A stretch of 64,000 bases of DNA from Membranipora membranacea (lineage: Eukaryota; Bryozoa; Gymnolaemata; Cheilostomatida; Membraniporidae), in assembly GCA_914767715.1 (NCBI GenBank), contig OU612072.1, forward strand, positions 3,536,001-3,600,000. Reading direction: 5' to 3'. Of this stretch, positions 63,201 to 64,000 are shown in pieces. A model generated the notes under the pieces. The model saw nothing but the letters and a program-made list of their open reading frames with translations, had not been told where the DNA came from and did not search any database. Position 1 is the stretch's first letter; each line of letters starts with the position of its first letter. The translations under genes and the position numbers were made by a program.

Positions 63201-64000
63201 CCCCCCCCCAAATAGTATCCTAGCTATTCCACTCGTACATCATGGAGTGGCCTAGTCAACAAAACTTCTGCTCAAAATTCTTGAGATTGTAAATTACCTC
63301 ATGGCCCTGTAGCAATATTTTTTATTGACCCACTGTGATTTCGAACTTAAATCTGAAGGGAGATTAGGTTCAACTCTTTCACTATCATTGTTCTGCTGTC
63401 ACTGGAAGTAGACCCATGATAATGTACCATCTAATCATTCCATTAAAATTTTGTTGTTATGGTAAATCATTATAGTTTTCGACATCAGGGAGAGAGACTT
63501 TCAGGTTGTCCATAAAAAAGTCAGTTCAGTGGGTGGAAAGACAAAAATTTCGTATTCTGTTTAGGGGTGGTCGCTCAGCAATTCAATCATTTTACCAAAG
63601 TTATCCACTCCTTGACATTAGGGAGATGACTCAAAGCTGTTTGTTAAATAAATAGCTTTTGGCTGGTATTAACTTCAATGCTGTTTGTTAATGGTTGCTG
63701 CTACTGCATTTGTAATCGCAGTTAATAAAACCTTACTTTTCAGAGTCATTTGGCAATATCAGAAATCACATGCAAAAGGGTTAATAGAGATTTGCACATA
63801 CAGTAAATTATTTGAGGGCATGAACCTCAAGCCAGACACTTCAATCATACAGTGCATTCAAAGCACTGTAAGCAATCCTAAAATCCTGGCAAAAAAATGT
63901 AAAAATTCTAAGAGGACACAAGATGGCCCATGGCTCTTCCCTGTGATAATTCTTATTCTATATGCAAGTTTAAATATCTGATGTATCTGTGCCAGCTATT
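60262..64000 (+). repeat. Duplicated unit 3 of the non-coding array (runs off the window)
   Basis: Carries blocks A to E, the hairpin and block I. Near 63970 it leaves homology with unit 2 at about 58350 and continues with GATGTATCTGTGCCAGC, which matches unit 2 at about 60068. It therefore lacks the F-G-H segment and is about to enter an F-like block at the window edge. Confidence 0.6.
62857..62984. repeat. Conserved foldback hairpin, unit 3 copy
   Basis: Outer arms AAATTTGATCCAGT and ACTGGATCAAATTT pair exactly. The inner stem CCACTAATATGCTGCAG (62898-62914) pairs perfectly with 62926-62942 across an 11-base loop. It ends 47 bases before block I, the same placement as in unit 2. No open frame spans it. 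Confidence 0.9.

Larger units (their letters stand above)
51109..63985 (+). ncRNA. Candidate tandemly duplicated multi-exon long non-coding RNA locus
   Basis: No frame longer than about 90 codons and no protein motif is seen, yet exon-like blocks with AG/GT borders recur in order in three diverged units. Block B: 51904-52110, 55178-55364 and 60699-60869, each starting after TTCAG and ending before GTGAGTTGAT. Block C: 52209-52302, 55596-55765, 61091-61258. Block D: 52475-52590, 56106-56228, 61532-61731. Block E: 56908-57068, 62543-62679. Block I: 57505-57651, 63032-63183. Block F: 53301-53399, 58405-58536, and a related copy from 60119. Blocks G (ends 53949; 59048-59167) and H (59656-59851) follow. 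Block A opens units at about 51109-51336, 54791-54950 and before 60431. Orientation is plus for all. Function is unknown. It could instead be a decayed duplicated gene. Confidence 0.5.

Overview
The window is animal nuclear DNA. It holds six protein-coding loci whose exons are bounded by GT-AG sites and separated by AT-rich introns, mostly 300-1500 bp. Five loci are complete and the first lacks its 5' end. I built the exon models by hand: every listed junction keeps the reading frame and joins segments of one protein family. The gene set (CCDC170, an SLC18B1-type vesicular transporter, a class II fumarase, a retinol-dehydrogenase-like SDR) indicates a ciliated metazoan. Modest intron size and few recognisable transposons suggest an invertebrate, possibly an early-branching one such as a sponge. 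I cannot name the species.

Layout. 43-4908 (+): membrane-type short-chain dehydrogenase/reductase, 5' end outside the window. 5587-11065 (-): CCDC170 coiled-coil protein, 12 exons, convergent with the SDR. 11066-11351: short divergent promoter with an RFX/X-box-like palindrome. 11352-27406 (+): large 21-exon, 1092-residue protein with two cadherin-like beta-sandwich repeats, a U-box-like segment, helical repeats and an Ala/Arg-rich repeat region. Two of its introns hold coding-like minus-strand segments. 29920-30591 (+): small secreted protein with ten cysteines. 30592-34585: no gene, one LINE relic. 34586-40898 (-): fumarate hydratase, 11 exons, 469 aa. 40899-44384: no gene, several perfect palindromes. 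44385-49980 (+): SLC18B1-like MFS transporter, 11 exons, 498 aa.

The last 13 kb (about 51.1-64.0 kb) has no credible protein gene but is highly structured. Three diverged tandem copies of a plus-strand, multi-exon, apparently non-coding unit can be aligned by eye. Homologous exon-like blocks keep acceptor and donor dinucleotides at matching positions in two or three copies. A foldback hairpin of about 120 nt lies just upstream of the best-conserved block in both copies that have it. I read this as a tandemly duplicated long non-coding RNA locus and consider it the most novel part of the window.

The SDR and fumarase are metabolic enzymes and the transporter is probably vesicular or lysosomal. 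CCDC170 and the beta-sandwich/helical-repeat gene share one divergent promoter, which is the only direct sign of co-regulation.
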